Source: Gammaproteobacteria bacterium
GTDB taxonomy: Bacteria > Pseudomonadota > Gammaproteobacteria > Steroidobacterales > Woeseiaceae
Length of the DNA: 64,000 nt
Assembly (NCBI GenBank): GCA_029865385.1
Contig: JAOUGX010000011.1
Span: forward strand, 1 to 64,000
Direction of reading: 5' to 3'
The notes under the pieces are model-generated. The model was not told where the DNA came from and searched no databases. It saw only the letters and a program-made list of their open reading frames with translations. The number at the start of each line of letters is the position of its first letter. Within the stretch, counting starts at the first letter, position 1. This document shows positions 1-10,014 of this stretch, piece after piece. Both the position numbers and the translations under genes were made by a program.

Positions 1-156
1 TGCGTACAGGCGCGCAACATGCCAGTCGGTATCGGGAATGGCGCGTCCCGTGTCGGTCATTCGCTCTGCGATTTCCGATGGTATGTGACGCCCGTCGTGC
101 GGCACGCTGACCAGCAGCGGTGCACTGCCCTTCGTGAATTCGAAATTCGCATTCAT
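1..156 (-). CDS. hutG: N-formylglutamate deformylase HutG (N-terminal fragment, cut by window edge)
   Basis: The first 52 codons are visible. They read from an ATG at 156 through KGSAPLLVSVPHDGRHIP and end ...PDTDWHVARLYA, which is the characteristic N-terminus of N-formylglutamate amidohydrolase. The PHDG segment carries a metal-ligand type histidine. The enzyme releases formate and glutamate in the last step of the HutF branch of histidine degradation. Its ATG overlaps the hutH stop in an ATGA tetranucleotide (153-156), so it is translationally coupled behind hutH. The rest lies outside the window. Confidence 0.9.
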   Translation of the reverse strand, partial: MNANFEFTKGSAPLLVSVPHDGRHIPSEIAERMTDTGRAIPDTDWHVARLYA

Positions 157-1682
157 CCAGCCAGGCTCGGCAGAATTCTGTCGGCACAGGACAGGAAGCG
201 CCCGTCGTGAATCAGTTTCGCTACCTTCTCGAAATCTTCGGACAGCGAACGATCCGTAGTGTACGAAGCCGATACCTGGCGAAGTTCGTCGATGACTTTT
301 TCCAGCGGCTTGGAACTCTTTTGCGGATGGTGAAACTCAATGCCCTGTGCAGCCGCGAGCATTTCAATTGCAACGATATAGGCCGTATTATCCAGCATGG
401 TATGCAAGCGGTTCGCGGCGAACGTTGCCATGCTGACATGGTCTTCCTGGTTCGCTGATGTGGGAATACTGTCGACACTGGCAGGATGTGCGAGCGATTT
501 GTTTTCGGAAGCCAGTGCCGCTGCAGTGACCTGCGCCATCATGAAACCGGAATTCAGGCCACCTTCCCTGACCAGGAACGCCGGCAAGCCGCTCAAGTGT
601 GAATCGATCAGCAGCGCGATGCGCCGCTCGGAAAGCGCACCGACCTCGGCGATTGACAACGCGAGATAATCTGCAGCCAGCGCTACCGGCTCGGCGTGAA
701 AATTGCCACCGGACAGCACCGCGTCCGTTGCTGCGAAAACCAGCGGGTTGTCGGTTACAGCATTGGCTTCAATGGCGAGCACCACGCCGACATGCCGCAT
801 GACATCGAGGCAAGCACCGATCACCTGTGGCTGGCAACGAATGGAGTACGGGTCCTGAACGCGTGTGCAATCGAAATGCGAGGCGCGGATATCACTGCCT
901 TCCATGAGCTTTCGCAGGGCCGCGGCGACATCTATTTGTCCGCGATGACCGCGAACCTGTTGTATGCGCTCGTCGAATGGTGTGTCACTACCTTTGATGG
1001 CATCGGCCGCCAACGCCCCGGCTGCCAGCGATGCGGCCAGAATATTTTCCGCGCGGAAAAGCGCGGCCAGCGCCAGCGATGTCGATATCTGTGTTCCGTT
1101 CAGCAACGCAAGACCTTCTTTAGGCGCAAGCTGCATTGGCGCGAGCCCGACTTCTGACAGTGCTTTTTCGGCCGGAATGTTTTTCCCGCCGACGCTCGCC
1201 GTACCGTGACCGAGCAACAGGCCGGCCATGTGCGCAAGCGGTGCCAGGTCACCGGACGCACCCACCGAACCCTTCGCCGGGATACAGGGATAAACACCGC
1301 CGTTGATCAGTTTGCACAGCGCATCGACCAGCTCCGCGCGAACACCGGAAAATCCCTGCGCGAGCGCGACAACCTTCATGACCATTGCCAGACGAACGCA
1401 ATCATTTGTGAGCGGTGGTCCGACGCCTACCGAATGCGACAGCACCAGGTTCTGCTGCAAGGCCGCCAGTTTTTCCGCGCCGATACGTACCTGCGCAAGC
1501 TGCCCGAAGCCGGTGTTGACGCCATACACCTGCTTGCCGCCGGCGATAACCTTGTCGATCTGCGCCTGCGATTCGCCGATGCGCTGCAATGCCGTCTGAC
1601 CCAGCGTCAATTCGACGGGGCCCTGCCAGATAGCCCGCCATTCGGCGAGCGTGATCGGTTGTGCGTCAACGGTGATTTTCAT
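153..1682 (-). CDS. hutH: histidine ammonia-lyase HutH
   Basis: This 509-residue protein has the usual length for histidine ammonia-lyase, the cytoplasmic enzyme that removes ammonia from L-histidine to give trans-urocanate. The autocatalytic MIO prosthetic group would form from Ala-Ser-Gly at residues 142-144 within GASGDLAPLA. The conserved YGVNTGFG motif sits at residues 53-60 and the QEDHVSM segment near the C-terminus is present. It overlaps hutG by 4 bp. About 180 bp, including a palindromic repeat, separate it from hutU upstream, so it may be partly uncoupled from the hutF-hutC-hutU unit or have its own promoter. Confidence 0.97.
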   Translation of the reverse strand: MKITVDAQPITLAEWRAIWQGPVELTLGQTALQRIGESQAQIDKVIAGGKQVYGVNTGFGQLAQVRIGAEKLAALQQNLVLSHSVGVGPPLTNDCVRLAMVMKVVALAQGFSGVRAELVDALCKLINGGVYPCIPAKGSVGASGDLAPLAHMAGLLLGHGTASVGGKNIPAEKALSEVGLAPMQLAPKEGLALLNGTQISTSLALAALFRAENILAASLAAGALAADAIKGSDTPFDERIQQVRGHRGQIDVAAALRKLMEGSDIRASHFDCTRVQDPYSIRCQPQVIGACLDVMRHVGVVLAIEANAVTDNPLVFAATDAVLSGGNFHAEPVALAADYLALSIAEVGALSERRIALLIDSHLSGLPAFLVREGGLNSGFMMAQVTAAALASENKSLAHPASVDSIPTSANQEDHVSMATFAANRLHTMLDNTAYIVAIEMLAAAQGIEFHHPQKSSKPLEKVIDELRQVSASYTTDRSLSEDFEKVAKLIHDGRFLSCADRILPSLAG

Positions 1683-1746
1683 TCAATCGGTTCCTTCGCT
1701 GTCGCCCACAATGCAGGCCGCTGCAGTTCTTCCCGGTGAAAACGCG

Positions 1747-1829
1747 AAAATGGGGCCGGATACATTTATTTGACGATGAATAAGGTATCCGGCCCCATTT
1801 TCGAAATAAATGTATCCGGCCCCATTTTG
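1747..1829. repeat. palindromic intergenic repeat, TATCCGGCCCC family, copy 1
   Basis: A forward arm GGGGCCGGATACATTTATTT begins near 1751 and is followed by two inverted arms: TATCCGGCCCCATTT near 1786 and AAATAAATGTATCCGGCCCC at 1804-1823. A degraded GGGCTGCCCCATTT piece follows. The transcript could form a long hairpin ending in a short U-run, so it may act as a terminator or processing site between hutU and hutH. The same family and layout recur at 33704-33785. Small open frames across it are not genes. Confidence 0.85.
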
Positions 1830-1858
1830 GGCTGCCCCATTTCGGGCTCCATTTTCGG

Positions 1859-3514
1859 TCATTGCCCGATCATCGGCAGGTCGAGTCCGTGTTCCCGCGC
1901 GCAGGCAATGGCCTCGTCGTATCCTGCATCCGCATGGCGCATGACGCCGCTAGCGGGATCATTCCACAGCACACGCGCGATGCGCGCATCGGCTTCTTTC
2001 GTGCCGTCGCAGACGATGACCAGCCCCGCGTGCTGCGAGTAGCCCATGCCGACGCCGCCGCCATGATGCAGTGATACCCAGGTCGCGCCCCCGGCAGTGC
2101 TCAACAGCGCGTTGAGCAATGCCCAGTCGGAAACAGCATCCGACCCGTCTTTCATTGCCTCGGTTTCCCGATTCGGGCTTGCGACCGAACCACTGTCGAG
2201 GTGATCGCGGCCGATGACGACCGGCGCTTTCAATTCACCGTTGCGCACCATTTCGTTGAACGCCAGTCCCAGCCGGTCGCGTTGGCCGAGGCCCACCCAG
2301 CAGATTCTCGCAGGCAGCCCCTGAAAGTGAATCCGCTCCCGCGCCTTGTCCAGCCAGTTGTGCAGGTGAGCATCGTCGGGAATCAGGTCTTTCACTTTTT
2401 GATCGGTTTTGTATATGTCCTCCGGGTCGCCGGACAGCGCGGCCCAGCGGAATGGCCCGACGCCACGGCAAAACAATGGCCGAACGTAGGCCGGGACGAA
2501 ACCCGGAAAATCGAATGCCTTTTTCACGCCCTGGTCGAACGCAACCTGGCGGATGTTGTTGCCGTAGTCGAATGTCGGCACGCCCTGCGCCTGAAATTCG
2601 AGCATAGCCTTGACGTGCACGGCCATCGATCTTGCAGCGGCCGCCGCGACCGCATCCGGATCGCTGGCACGTTTGGCGATCCACTGGTCGACCGTCCAGC
2701 CTATAGGCAAATAGCCGTTCGCCGGATCGTGCGCGGAAGTCTGGTCGGTCAGTGCATCCGGGCGGATTCCCCGCTTCAGCAATTCCGGCAGAATTTCCGC
2801 TGCGTTCCCGAGCAGTCCCACCGACAGCGGTTTACGATCGGCGATTGAGCACTCGATGATTGCCATCGCGTCGTCGATGTTTTCCGCACGCCTGTCGAGG
2901 TAACCGGTCTCCAGGCGCTTGTCGATGCGATCCGACTGGCACTCGACGGCCAGCATCGATGCGCCGGCCATGGTCGCCGCGAGTGGCTGCGCGCCGCCCA
3001 TTCCGCCGAGGCCCGCCGTCAGTATCCAGCGCCCCGCAAGATCGCCGTTGAAATGCTGTCGACCCACTTCGGCAAAAGTCTCGTACGTTCCCTGCACGAT
3101 GCCCTGGCTGCCGATGTAGATCCACGATCCGGCCGTCATCTGGCCGTACATCATCAATCCTTTCCTGTCGAGTTCGCGAAAGTGATCCCAGTTGGCCCAC
3201 GCTGGCACCAGGTTCGAATTCGCGATCAGCACTCGCGGTGCATCGCGGTGCGTGCGAAATACGCCAACCGGTTTCCCCGACTGCACGAGCAGCGTTTCGT
3301 TGTCCTCCAGCTGCTTCAGTTTTTCGACAATCACGTCGAAACACTGCCAGTTGCGAGCGGCCTTGCCGATACCGCCGTAGACGACGAGATCCTCCGGACG
3401 CTCCGCGACCTCCGGATCGAGGTTGTTCATCAGCATGCGCAGCGGCGCTTCGGTCAGCCAGCTCTTTGCATGTAATCTCGTGCCAGTCGGCGACTTGACG
3501 ATTCTTTTTTTCAT
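1859..3514 (-). CDS. hutU: urocanate hydratase HutU
   Basis: This 551-residue protein matches urocanase along its whole length (family about 555). It hydrates urocanate to 4-imidazolone-5-propionate using a tightly bound NAD+. Recognisable segments are [14 protein letters not shown] near the N-terminus, the Gly-rich [18 protein letters not shown]-binding region, and [13 protein letters not shown] with [16 protein letters not shown] near the C-terminus. Its ATG at 3514 overlaps the hutC stop by 4 bp, so it is coupled to hutC. A palindromic repeat begins just downstream of its stop. Confidence 0.97.
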   Translation of the reverse strand: MKKRIVKSPTGTRLHAKSWLTEAPLRMLMNNLDPEVAERPEDLVVYGGIGKAARNWQCFDVIVEKLKQLEDNETLLVQSGKPVGVFRTHRDAPRVLIANSNLVPAWANWDHFRELDRKGLMMYGQMTAGSWIYIGSQGIVQGTYETFAEVGRQHFNGDLAGRWILTAGLGGMGGAQPLAATMAGASMLAVECQSDRIDKRLETGYLDRRAENIDDAMAIIECSIADRKPLSVGLLGNAAEILPELLKRGIRPDALTDQTSAHDPANGYLPIGWTVDQWIAKRASDPDAVAAAAARSMAVHVKAMLEFQAQGVPTFDYGNNIRQVAFDQGVKKAFDFPGFVPAYVRPLFCRGVGPFRWAALSGDPEDIYKTDQKVKDLIPDDAHLHNWLDKARERIHFQGLPARICWVGLGQRDRLGLAFNEMVRNGELKAPVVIGRDHLDSGSVASPNRETEAMKDGSDAVSDWALLNALLSTAGGATWVSLHHGGGVGMGYSQHAGLVIVCDGTKEADARIARVLWNDPASGVMRHADAGYDEAIACAREHGLDLPMIGQ

Positions 3515-4251
3515 GGTGCGGATTCCGGTGTGCTTTTTCTTATGCCTGGCGGCGTGTAGTTTCCGGTCAGCTCGAAGCGGCTGCCGGGATGGTATAGGCG
3601 CGCGAAACTGACCGGGCGCCCGTCCGACCAGGTGCGGCGCATGACGACGAGGCAGGGCTCCTGCCCGGCCATTTTCAGGCGCCGGCGCGTTTCGGGGGAC
3701 GGCATCGCTGCGCGTACTTTGTGCTCGGCCTCCTGCAGCGGCGCAATCGAGCTGAGCCAGGCACTGGGCGTAACGCGCGCGAAGTCCTGCTGCAGGCAGT
3801 CCGGCGCGAACGTGGCAACGACGTATCGCTCTTCGAGTTGAATCGGCGTGTCGTTCTCGCGGTGCACCAGCAGCAGGTGAAACACGGCGTTGCCCTGGGC
3901 TATGCGCAGAATATCGGCCACTTCCGCCGACGCAGCCTGCTGCTCCTGCACGATCACGATTGCCGCGTGGCGATGTCCGCGAGCGGCAATTTCATCTGCT
4001 ATGTTTCGCACCTCGAGAACGTGCGATGCCGACTGCAGGTCCGCAACGAAGGTACCAACGCCTGCCACGCGTTCGACGTATCCTTCGTCGTTGAGTTCGC
4101 GAAGCGCGCGGTTGGCGGTCATTCTCGATACGCCGGTCGAATCGACCAGGTCGTTTTCCGAAGGCACGCGGTCTCGCGGTTTCAATTCACCTCGCGAAAT
4201 CTGGCCGATGATCTGTTGCTTCAGTTGTTGATAGCGGGGCATCGCAGTCAT
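3511..4251 (-). CDS. hutC: GntR/HutC-family histidine-utilisation repressor
   Basis: This 246-residue regulator has an N-terminal winged helix of GntR type (residues about 1-72, with [29 protein letters not shown] as the recognition helix and wing) and a C-terminal UTRA ligand-binding domain (about 95-235). HutC proteins bind hut operators and release them on binding urocanate. Here the gene sits inside the operon it should control, overlapping hutF upstream and hutU downstream by 4 bp each, which implies autoregulation. A perfect TGTATATACA palindrome in the hutF-hutI intergenic region is the likely operator. Confidence 0.93.
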   Translation of the reverse strand: MTAMPRYQQLKQQIIGQISRGELKPRDRVPSENDLVDSTGVSRMTANRALRELNDEGYVERVAGVGTFVADLQSASHVLEVRNIADEIAARGHRHAAIVIVQEQQAASAEVADILRIAQGNAVFHLLLVHRENDTPIQLEERYVVATFAPDCLQQDFARVTPSAWLSSIAPLQEAEHKVRAAMPSPETRRRLKMAGQEPCLVVMRRTWSDGRPVSFARLYHPGSRFELTGNYTPPGIRKSTPESAP

Positions 4252-5618
4252 CGATCGGCCTCCGTTTCCCGCAGCAGATCCCGTACAACGCGAACGTATT
4301 CTTCACCCGCCGCTTGTGCCGCACGATGCCTGCCATTCACGACCTGCCACTCGCCATGCACCATGACACGATCGATCGGCAGGGTGAAACCGGAAAACAC
4401 CAGTGCATCCAGTATGGAATCGATACCGTGTCCGGCGAGCATCGGGCTCTCGTCGTCAAGCACGACAAGATCCGCCATCGCGCCTTTTTCCAGGCGCCCG
4501 GTGTCCTGCCCCGTTGCCAGGGCCCCGCCCGCTGCGGCGCTTTCGAAGAGATTGCGCCCGGTGTGCTGATGCGACAACGCGGCAATATTCCGCTGCTCGG
4601 TAATCAGTCTCTGACCGTACTCCAGCCAGCGAAGCTCCTCGAATGGATTGATGGATATGTGGCTGTCGGAACCGATCGCGATGTGCCCGCCCTGCTGCAT
4701 CCAGTCCTGCAGACGGAACAGGCCGTCGCCGAGATTGGCCTCCGTACTCGGGCAAAGGCAGACTACGGCGCCCGTTCGGGCAAGTGCCTGCGTTTCTTCC
4801 GTGTCCATGTGCGTCGCGTGCACCAGGCACCAGTTCGAATCGAGTTGGTAGTTTTCCAGCAGCCACTCGACCGGCCGGCGGTCGTGAACCGCCAGGCACT
4901 GCTCGACTTCGCGGCGCTGCTCTGCGATGTGAATGTGCATCGGTACGCCGTCCCTGTTTGCCGCTGCCGCAATCCGGTCCAGAGATTCCCTGGTTACCGC
5001 CCGCAGGCTGTGCGCTCCGATGCCACAGGTGACTGTGTCGCCGGTGAATGATGCCGCGTCGCTATAGTGCTGGAGAAATTCGTCGACGTTGCTGGCAAAC
5101 CGCCGCTGTTCGGCTGTCGGTTGCGGCTCTTCGAATCCGGCACGCTCATATAAAACCGGCACATAGGTCAGCCGGATTCCGCTTTCTGTCGCCGAATCGA
5201 CAATCGCTTCTAGCATTGCGGTACCGCTTCGCTTTTCACCCGGCTCGTTATGCAGATAATGAAACTCGGCTACGGATGTGTAGCCGCTGCACAGCATTTC
5301 GATGTAGGCCTGCCGCGCGATCGCCTTCATTCGAGACGCATCCACACGACCCGCCAGTGCGTACATGCGATTTCGCCAGGTCCAGAAATTGTCCTTGCCC
5401 TTCGGCGAACGACTCTCGGTATGCCCGGCCAGGGCGCGCTGAAAAGCGTGGCTGTGCGCATTGGCAAGTCCCGGGATGACGATCCCCGCCTGGTATTCCG
5501 CGTCCCCGGCAATCACACCACGCTCGATCGCCGTGATCCGGCCGCGATCGAACTGCAGCCGGACCTGCTCGTGCCAGCCGTCGGCCAGCAGCGCTTTTCT
5601 GGCGAAAATTGCCGTCAT
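4248..5618 (-). CDS. hutF: formimidoylglutamate deiminase HutF
   Basis: This 456-residue amidohydrolase hydrolyses N-formimidoyl-L-glutamate to N-formyl-L-glutamate and ammonia. Metal ligands are visible as [11 protein letters not shown] (His55, His57), the MHIHIAEQ segment and [15 protein letters not shown]. The HutF family, not guanine deaminase, is indicated by the [10 protein letters not shown] segment and by hutC, hutU and hutG alongside. Together HutF and HutG make this the five-step pathway releasing formate rather than formamide. A GGGGGA Shine-Dalgarno lies just upstream of the ATG at 5618. Confidence 0.95.
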   Translation of the reverse strand: MTAIFARKALLADGWHEQVRLQFDRGRITAIERGVIAGDAEYQAGIVIPGLANAHSHAFQRALAGHTESRSPKGKDNFWTWRNRMYALAGRVDASRMKAIARQAYIEMLCSGYTSVAEFHYLHNEPGEKRSGTAMLEAIVDSATESGIRLTYVPVLYERAGFEEPQPTAEQRRFASNVDEFLQHYSDAASFTGDTVTCGIGAHSLRAVTRESLDRIAAAANRDGVPMHIHIAEQRREVEQCLAVHDRRPVEWLLENYQLDSNWCLVHATHMDTEETQALARTGAVVCLCPSTEANLGDGLFRLQDWMQQGGHIAIGSDSHISINPFEELRWLEYGQRLITEQRNIAALSHQHTGRNLFESAAAGGALATGQDTGRLEKGAMADLVVLDDESPMLAGHGIDSILDALVFSGFTLPIDRVMVHGEWQVVNGRHRAAQAAGEEYVRVVRDLLRETEADR

Positions 5619-5633
5619 GGGTCCCCCGTTTAG

Positions 5634-5648
5634 GTTGTATATACAGGC
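5634..5648. promoter_or_regulatory. candidate HutC operator in the hutF/hutI divergent intergenic region
   Basis: TGTATATACA at 5636-5645 is a perfect 10-bp palindrome, extended to TTGTATATACAG. It lies about 20 bp upstream of the hutF start and 80 bp upstream of the chosen hutI start. It resembles known HutC sites (TTGTATnTACAA type) and would overlap a -10 element for hutF. Binding is inferred from the sequence and from the adjacent hutC gene. Confidence 0.6.
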
Positions 5649-5725
5649 TAAAGCATGCTAGCTTGCTTTGCAATCCGGCGCCGGCCCTCAGGAAATGGCG
5701 CACGGGACGCAGGGGACGGGTATCG

Positions 5726-6946
5726 ATGGCCGATTGGGAGCTGCTACTGACGGACGCGAGCATTGCGACGATGTGCGCAGGCAGCGTCCCCTACGGCACT
5801 GTCGAGAACGCGGCCCTGGCGATAGCCGACGGGCGAATCGCGTGGCTCGGGCCGCAATCGACAATACCCGCCGGCAAGGCTCAAGTGACACGCTCGATGG
5901 CCGGACGCTGGCTCACGCCGGCGTTGATTGACTGCCACACACACCTCGCGTTCGCCGGCAATCGCGCCGCGGAATTCGAAAAGCGGCTGGCGGGCGCTTC
6001 CTACGAGGACATTGCGCGTGAAGGGGGAGGCATCATGTCCACGGTCCGGGCGACGCGAGCGGCTTGCGAAGATTCCCTGCTGCAACAAACCTGCCGTCGA
6101 TTGAGAGCATTGCGCCGCGACGGCGTGGCAACCGTGGAAATCAAATCCGGTTATGGCCTGGATCTCGAAACGGAACTGAAACTGCTGCGCGTCGCTCGCG
6201 CTGCGAGCCGCGCCACAGGCATCCCGGTATCGGCAACCTTTCTCGGTGCGCATGCGATACCGGCCGAGTACCGTGGCAAGTCCAACGATTATATCGAGCT
6301 CGTTTGCAGCGAAATGCTGCCTGCCGTCGCAGAGAATCACCTGGCCGATGCTGTCGACGCGTACTGCGAGACCATCGCATTCTCTTCCTCGCAGGTTGCA
6401 AGAGTTTTTGAAACGGCAAGCTCACTCGGCCTGCCGGTGAAACTGCACGCGGATCAACTGAGCGACAGCGGCGGCGCCGAACTCGCCGCGTCGTTTTCCG
6501 CGCTCTCCGCAGATCATCTCGAGTACACCTCATTGGCTGGAGTGCGTGCGCTTGCTGGCGCGGGCACGGTCGCCGTTTTGTTGCCTGGCGCCTTCCTGAC
6601 GCTGCGCGAAACCCGCCAGCCGCCGATCCAGTCACTTCGCGATCACGCTGTATCGATTGCGATTGCCACGGACTGCAATCCCGGTACTTCACCGATCTGT
6701 TCGCTGCGAACATCGATGAGCCTTGCCACCAGCCTGTTCCGCCTGACTCCAGAGGAGTGCCTGGCCGGTGTCACGCGTAACGCGGCGGCGGCGCTGGGAC
6801 TTTCCGCAGATCGTGGCACGCTGGAGATCGGCAAACGCGCCGACATAGCAGTCTGGGATATCGATCATCCGAACGAGCTGTCTTACTGGATGGGCCTGAA
6901 CGAACTCTCAGGGCTGCTCGTCGGCGGCAAGGAGTTGCCGAACTGA
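5726..6946 (+). CDS. hutI: imidazolonepropionase HutI
   Basis: Imidazolonepropionase opens the ring of 4-imidazolone-5-propionate to give formimidoylglutamate. The start chosen ([10 protein letters not shown], 406 residues) has an AGGGGAC ribosome-binding site 6-10 bp upstream and matches the family length of about 405; the frame stays open further upstream but runs through the operator. Motifs: [16 protein letters not shown] (metal ligands His71 and His73), [18 protein letters not shown] and [10 protein letters not shown]. It is transcribed away from hutF-hutC-hutU across the shared operator. Confidence 0.96.
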   Translation: MADWELLLTDASIATMCAGSVPYGTVENAALAIADGRIAWLGPQSTIPAGKAQVTRSMAGRWLTPALIDCHTHLAFAGNRAAEFEKRLAGASYEDIAREGGGIMSTVRATRAACEDSLLQQTCRRLRALRRDGVATVEIKSGYGLDLETELKLLRVARAASRATGIPVSATFLGAHAIPAEYRGKSNDYIELVCSEMLPAVAENHLADAVDAYCETIAFSSSQVARVFETASSLGLPVKLHADQLSDSGGAELAASFSALSADHLEYTSLAGVRALAGAGTVAVLLPGAFLTLRETRQPPIQSLRDHAVSIAIATDCNPGTSPICSLRTSMSLATSLFRLTPEECLAGVTRNAAAALGLSADRGTLEIGKRADIAVWDIDHPNELSYWMGLNELSGLLVGGKELPN

Positions 6947-7016
6947 TGGGCTGGACGCAGAAGGATGCGAACACTATTCTGCCCTCACCGCCCCCCCTAC
7001 CAGACAGCTATCGACC

Positions 7017-8234
7017 TTGAACACCGGCCTCGCGGCCCGGCGCCGCTTCGTACTGGTCCTCGGACTGCTCACCGGGCTTGCCGCCGTGACCATCGACATG
7101 AGCCTGCCAGCCATCCCGCAGATGGTCGAGGCACTCGGCACACGCATGTCGATGGGCCAGCTCATTGTCGGTTCGTTCATGGCCGGCATCGCGCTGGGAC
7201 AGCTGCCCGCGGGCCTGCTCTCGGATCGCCTCGGGCGCATGCCGGTGCTGTACGGTGGCGTGGCGGTTTTCATCGTGGCGGCCCTCGCTTGTTCCTTCAG
7301 CAGCAGAATCGAATTGATGCTTGCGGCGCGCTTCGTCCAGGGACTCGGCGCGTCGGTTGGAGTTGTTATCGCGCGGGCCATCGTGCGTGACATCGCCAGC
7401 GGCAGGGAAGCTGCACGACTGATGTCGGTCCTGGTCATGGTCTTCACCGCCGCACCCATGCTCGCCCCGATTGCCGGCGGTTACATGGTAACTACGTGGA
7501 ACTGGCGCACTCCTTTTATCGCGATTGCGATCTTCGGCGCCGCCGTATTCCTGATGATGCATACGATACTCAGGGAAACACACGTTCCGGTACGCGAACA
7601 TCATATTGTTCGCCAGTTGCTGATGAGCCTGCGCGAATTCTTCTCCCACCGGCAATGCATCTTCGGCGTTCTGCTGGTACTGCTTCCGGCAGCAGGTTTC
7701 ATGTCGCTGATCACTGGCTCGTCGGCCCTGATCATCGAGCTGTACGGATTCCCGCCGCAGGCATTCGGCTTCATTTTTGCACTGGCCGGCTTGTCCATCC
7801 TCGGAGGTTCAGCGCTGAATCGTCGCCTGTTGCTTCGACTGAACGGCATGCAGGCCATCGGCATTGGCGCGGTACTGGTCGGCATCGCTTCCGTGCAGCT
7901 GCTGATCTTTTCCTGGCTGAACGACGTAGCTTTCTGGTGGCTGTGGGGCAATGTGTGCCTTTTCATGTTCAGCACCGGATTTCTTATGCCGAACGCAACG
8001 GCGCTGGCACTGGATCCCGTGCCACGAATCGCCGGTGTCGCCGCATCGATCATCGGTACGGTACAAAACGTCGCCGCCGCAGCCAGCGCAATCATCAGTG
8101 GATTGCTGTACGACGGATCGATCCGCAACGTTTCCTTTGTCATGGGATTCTTCGGCATCGCCACAGGTATCGTATTTCTGCTGCGCCGACCGATTGCCGG
8201 CGCTGAACTCACCGCTCGCGAAGCAGGCGTCTAG
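7017..8234 (+). CDS. Bcr/CflA-family multidrug efflux MFS transporter
   Basis: This 405-residue inner-membrane protein has twelve predicted hydrophobic segments and Bcr/CflA-type signatures: DMSLPAIPQM after the first helix, GQLPAGLLSDRLGRMPVLYGG (the MFS loop 2-3 motif) and RFVQGLGASVGVVIARAIVRD. The start is TTG at 7017; no better ATG lies near, so the start is uncertain. Family members expel drugs such as bicyclomycin or sulfonamides, or cysteine, by proton antiport; the substrate here cannot be read from sequence. The stop shares CTAG with the convergent nitroreductase gene. Confidence 0.85.
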   Translation: MNTGLAARRRFVLVLGLLTGLAAVTIDMSLPAIPQMVEALGTRMSMGQLIVGSFMAGIALGQLPAGLLSDRLGRMPVLYGGVAVFIVAALACSFSSRIELMLAARFVQGLGASVGVVIARAIVRDIASGREAARLMSVLVMVFTAAPMLAPIAGGYMVTTWNWRTPFIAIAIFGAAVFLMMHTILRETHVPVREHHIVRQLLMSLREFFSHRQCIFGVLLVLLPAAGFMSLITGSSALIIELYGFPPQAFGFIFALAGLSILGGSALNRRLLLRLNGMQAIGIGAVLVGIASVQLLIFSWLNDVAFWWLWGNVCLFMFSTGFLMPNATALALDPVPRIAGVAASIIGTVQNVAAAASAIISGLLYDGSIRNVSFVMGFFGIATGIVFLLRRPIAGAELTAREAGV

Positions 8235-8812
8235 GGCAATTCGCTCATGATCTGCGCGAGATCCTTGCGCGTCTGGGTCGGCAGAACTTTCGGGTAGCCG
8301 TACCAGATCAGTCCGACGACGAAATTGTCGGCGCTGCTTGAACCCAGAATGCTGAAGAGACGCTCGTCTAGTGTTATGGCGCCGGTCGTCCATTTGCTCG
8401 CAACCCCGGCCTCCGACAGGTACAGCATGAGATTCTGGATGGCGCAACAGCAACTTGCATAATCTTCGCGCTGACAAATTTCGTCATCGGATTTTCTGCA
8501 GGTCACCACAAGCCATCCCGGGATCGCGCCCGCCGCCTGTGCCTTGAATTCGCCGAAAGCCGCATCTTTTTTTTTCGCCGCGTTGTCGCGTATCAGCTCA
8601 ATACTGTGCGCGATAGCTTGCGGCCCCAATACGTGGAAGTGCCAGGGCTCCGTCAGGTGATGGTTGGGCGCCCAGCGTGCCAGCTCGATGGCTTCACGGA
8701 TCAGTTTTCGACTGACCTTCTGTTTGAGAAACAGGTTTGTTGTCCGCCGCCCGCGAATTCGTTCGGCCAGCCGCTGCAGGCCTGCCTCGACTTTGACTGT
8801 CGATCTCATCAT
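8231..8812 (-). CDS. nitroreductase-family oxidoreductase
   Basis: From the ATG at 8812 this is a 193-residue flavin nitroreductase-fold protein. RRTTNLFLKQKVSRKLIREAIELARWAPNHHLTEPW is the usual FMN-phosphate and dimer region, and AGVASKWTTGAI with LIWYGYPK near the end is typical of the family. Substrate is unknown; members reduce nitro compounds, quinones or enones with NAD(P)H. The start was taken at 8812 because it overlaps the thiolase stop as ATGA; the open frame extends 31 codons further without support. It is the last gene of a three-gene overlapping operon. Confidence 0.85.
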   Translation of the reverse strand: MMRSTVKVEAGLQRLAERIRGRRTTNLFLKQKVSRKLIREAIELARWAPNHHLTEPWHFHVLGPQAIAHSIELIRDNAAKKKDAAFGEFKAQAAGAIPGWLVVTCRKSDDEICQREDYASCCCAIQNLMLYLSEAGVASKWTTGAITLDERLFSILGSSSADNFVVGLIWYGYPKVLPTQTRKDLAQIMSELP

Positions 8813-10014
8813 ACGTGCTCGATGACCATGGCAATGCCCTGGCCGACCCCGATGCACATCGTGCACAACGCGTACCGGCCGCCACTTCGCCGCAATTCGT
8901 AGCACGCCGTTGTCACGAGTCGCGCACCGGACATGCCGAGCGGATGGCCGAGCGCTATGGCACCGCCATTCGGATTGACGTGCGCGGCGTCGTCGTCGAT
9001 ACCGAGCTCTCGCAGCACGGCAAGCCCCTGCGCCGCGAATGCTTCGTTCAATTCGACGACGTCCATGTCGGAAATCGCGAGGCCGGCCATTTTCAATACC
9101 TTGCGCGCTGCCGGAACAGGCCCGATACCCATGACCCGCGGTTCGACGCCGGTCGATGCCCAGGCAATGACTCTTGCCATCGGCGTCAATCCGTGTGCTT
9201 TTGCCGCATCGTCGGATGCCAGCAACACGGCACAGGCACCGTCATTGATTCCCGACGCGTTACCGGCCGTGACCGTGCCATCGGCACGCACTATGGGACG
9301 CAATTTCGCGAGGCTGTCGAGGCTGGAATCCGTGCGCGGATGTTCGTCGCTGTCGATCAGCAGGGGATCGCCGCGCTTCTGCGCTACCGGTACCGCGACT
9401 ATTTCCTCCGCAAGTCTCCCCGCCTCGATCGCAGCGGCCGCTTTCTGCTGGCTGGTCAGAGCAAACCGGTCCTGGTCCTCGCGGCTGACATCGAAGTCGA
9501 TTGCTACGTTTTCTGCCGTCTCGGCCATGGAATCGATGCCGTACTGTTGTTCCAGTTTGCGGTTGACGAAGCGCCAGCCGAGGGTCGTGTCATAGATCTC
9601 GGCATTGCGATCGAATGCACTGCCTGCCTTTGCCAGCACGAACGGCGCCCGCGACATCGACTCGACGCCGCCAGCGATTGCCAGATCGGCGCCGCCCGCC
9701 ATGATGGCGTGGGCCACATTGCCAATGGCATTCATGCCGGAGCCGCACAGGCGATTGACTGTCGCCGCCGGCACGGAAACCGGCAATCCGGCCAGCAGCG
9801 AGGACATGCGCGCTACGTTGCGATTGTCTTCGCCTGCCTGGTTGGCACATCCAAAGACGAGATCGTCAATTCTTGACGGATCCATGCGCGGATTGCGTTG
9901 CAGTAGCGCGGCTATCGGGATTGCACCGAGATCGTCAGTCCGGACCGTGGCCAGCGCGCCACCGTACCGGCCGATCGGCGTCCTTATTGCATCGCATATC
10001 CAGGCGTTTCTCAT
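8809..10014 (-). CDS. acetyl-CoA acyltransferase, 3-oxoadipyl-CoA thiolase-like
   Basis: This 401-residue type II thiolase carries nucleophilic Cys90 in VNRLCGSGMNA, the catalytic His in GHPLGMSGAR and the second Cys in CTMCIGVGQG. The stretch RNPRMDPSRIDDLVFGCANQAGEDNRNVARM closely follows PcaF/PaaJ 3-oxoadipyl-CoA thiolases, which cleave 3-oxoadipyl-CoA to succinyl-CoA and acetyl-CoA. No other aromatic-degradation gene is present in the window, so substrate is inferred and could be another 3-oxoacyl-CoA. It overlaps both neighbours by 4 bp. Confidence 0.88.
   Translation of the reverse strand: MRNAWICDAIRTPIGRYGGALATVRTDDLGAIPIAALLQRNPRMDPSRIDDLVFGCANQAGEDNRNVARMSSLLAGLPVSVPAATVNRLCGSGMNAIGNVAHAIMAGGADLAIAGGVESMSRAPFVLAKAGSAFDRNAEIYDTTLGWRFVNRKLEQQYGIDSMAETAENVAIDFDVSREDQDRFALTSQQKAAAAIEAGRLAEEIVAVPVAQKRGDPLLIDSDEHPRTDSSLDSLAKLRPIVRADGTVTAGNASGINDGACAVLLASDDAAKAHGLTPMARVIAWASTGVEPRVMGIGPVPAARKVLKMAGLAISDMDVVELNEAFAAQGLAVLRELGIDDDAAHVNPNGGAIALGHPLGMSGARLVTTACYELRRSGGRYALCTMCIGVGQGIAMVIEHV

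Noticed and set aside
1770-2042. Small frame reading NVSGPI repeats
   Set aside because: It is the TATCCGGCCCC palindrome in translation and then runs antisense through hutU.
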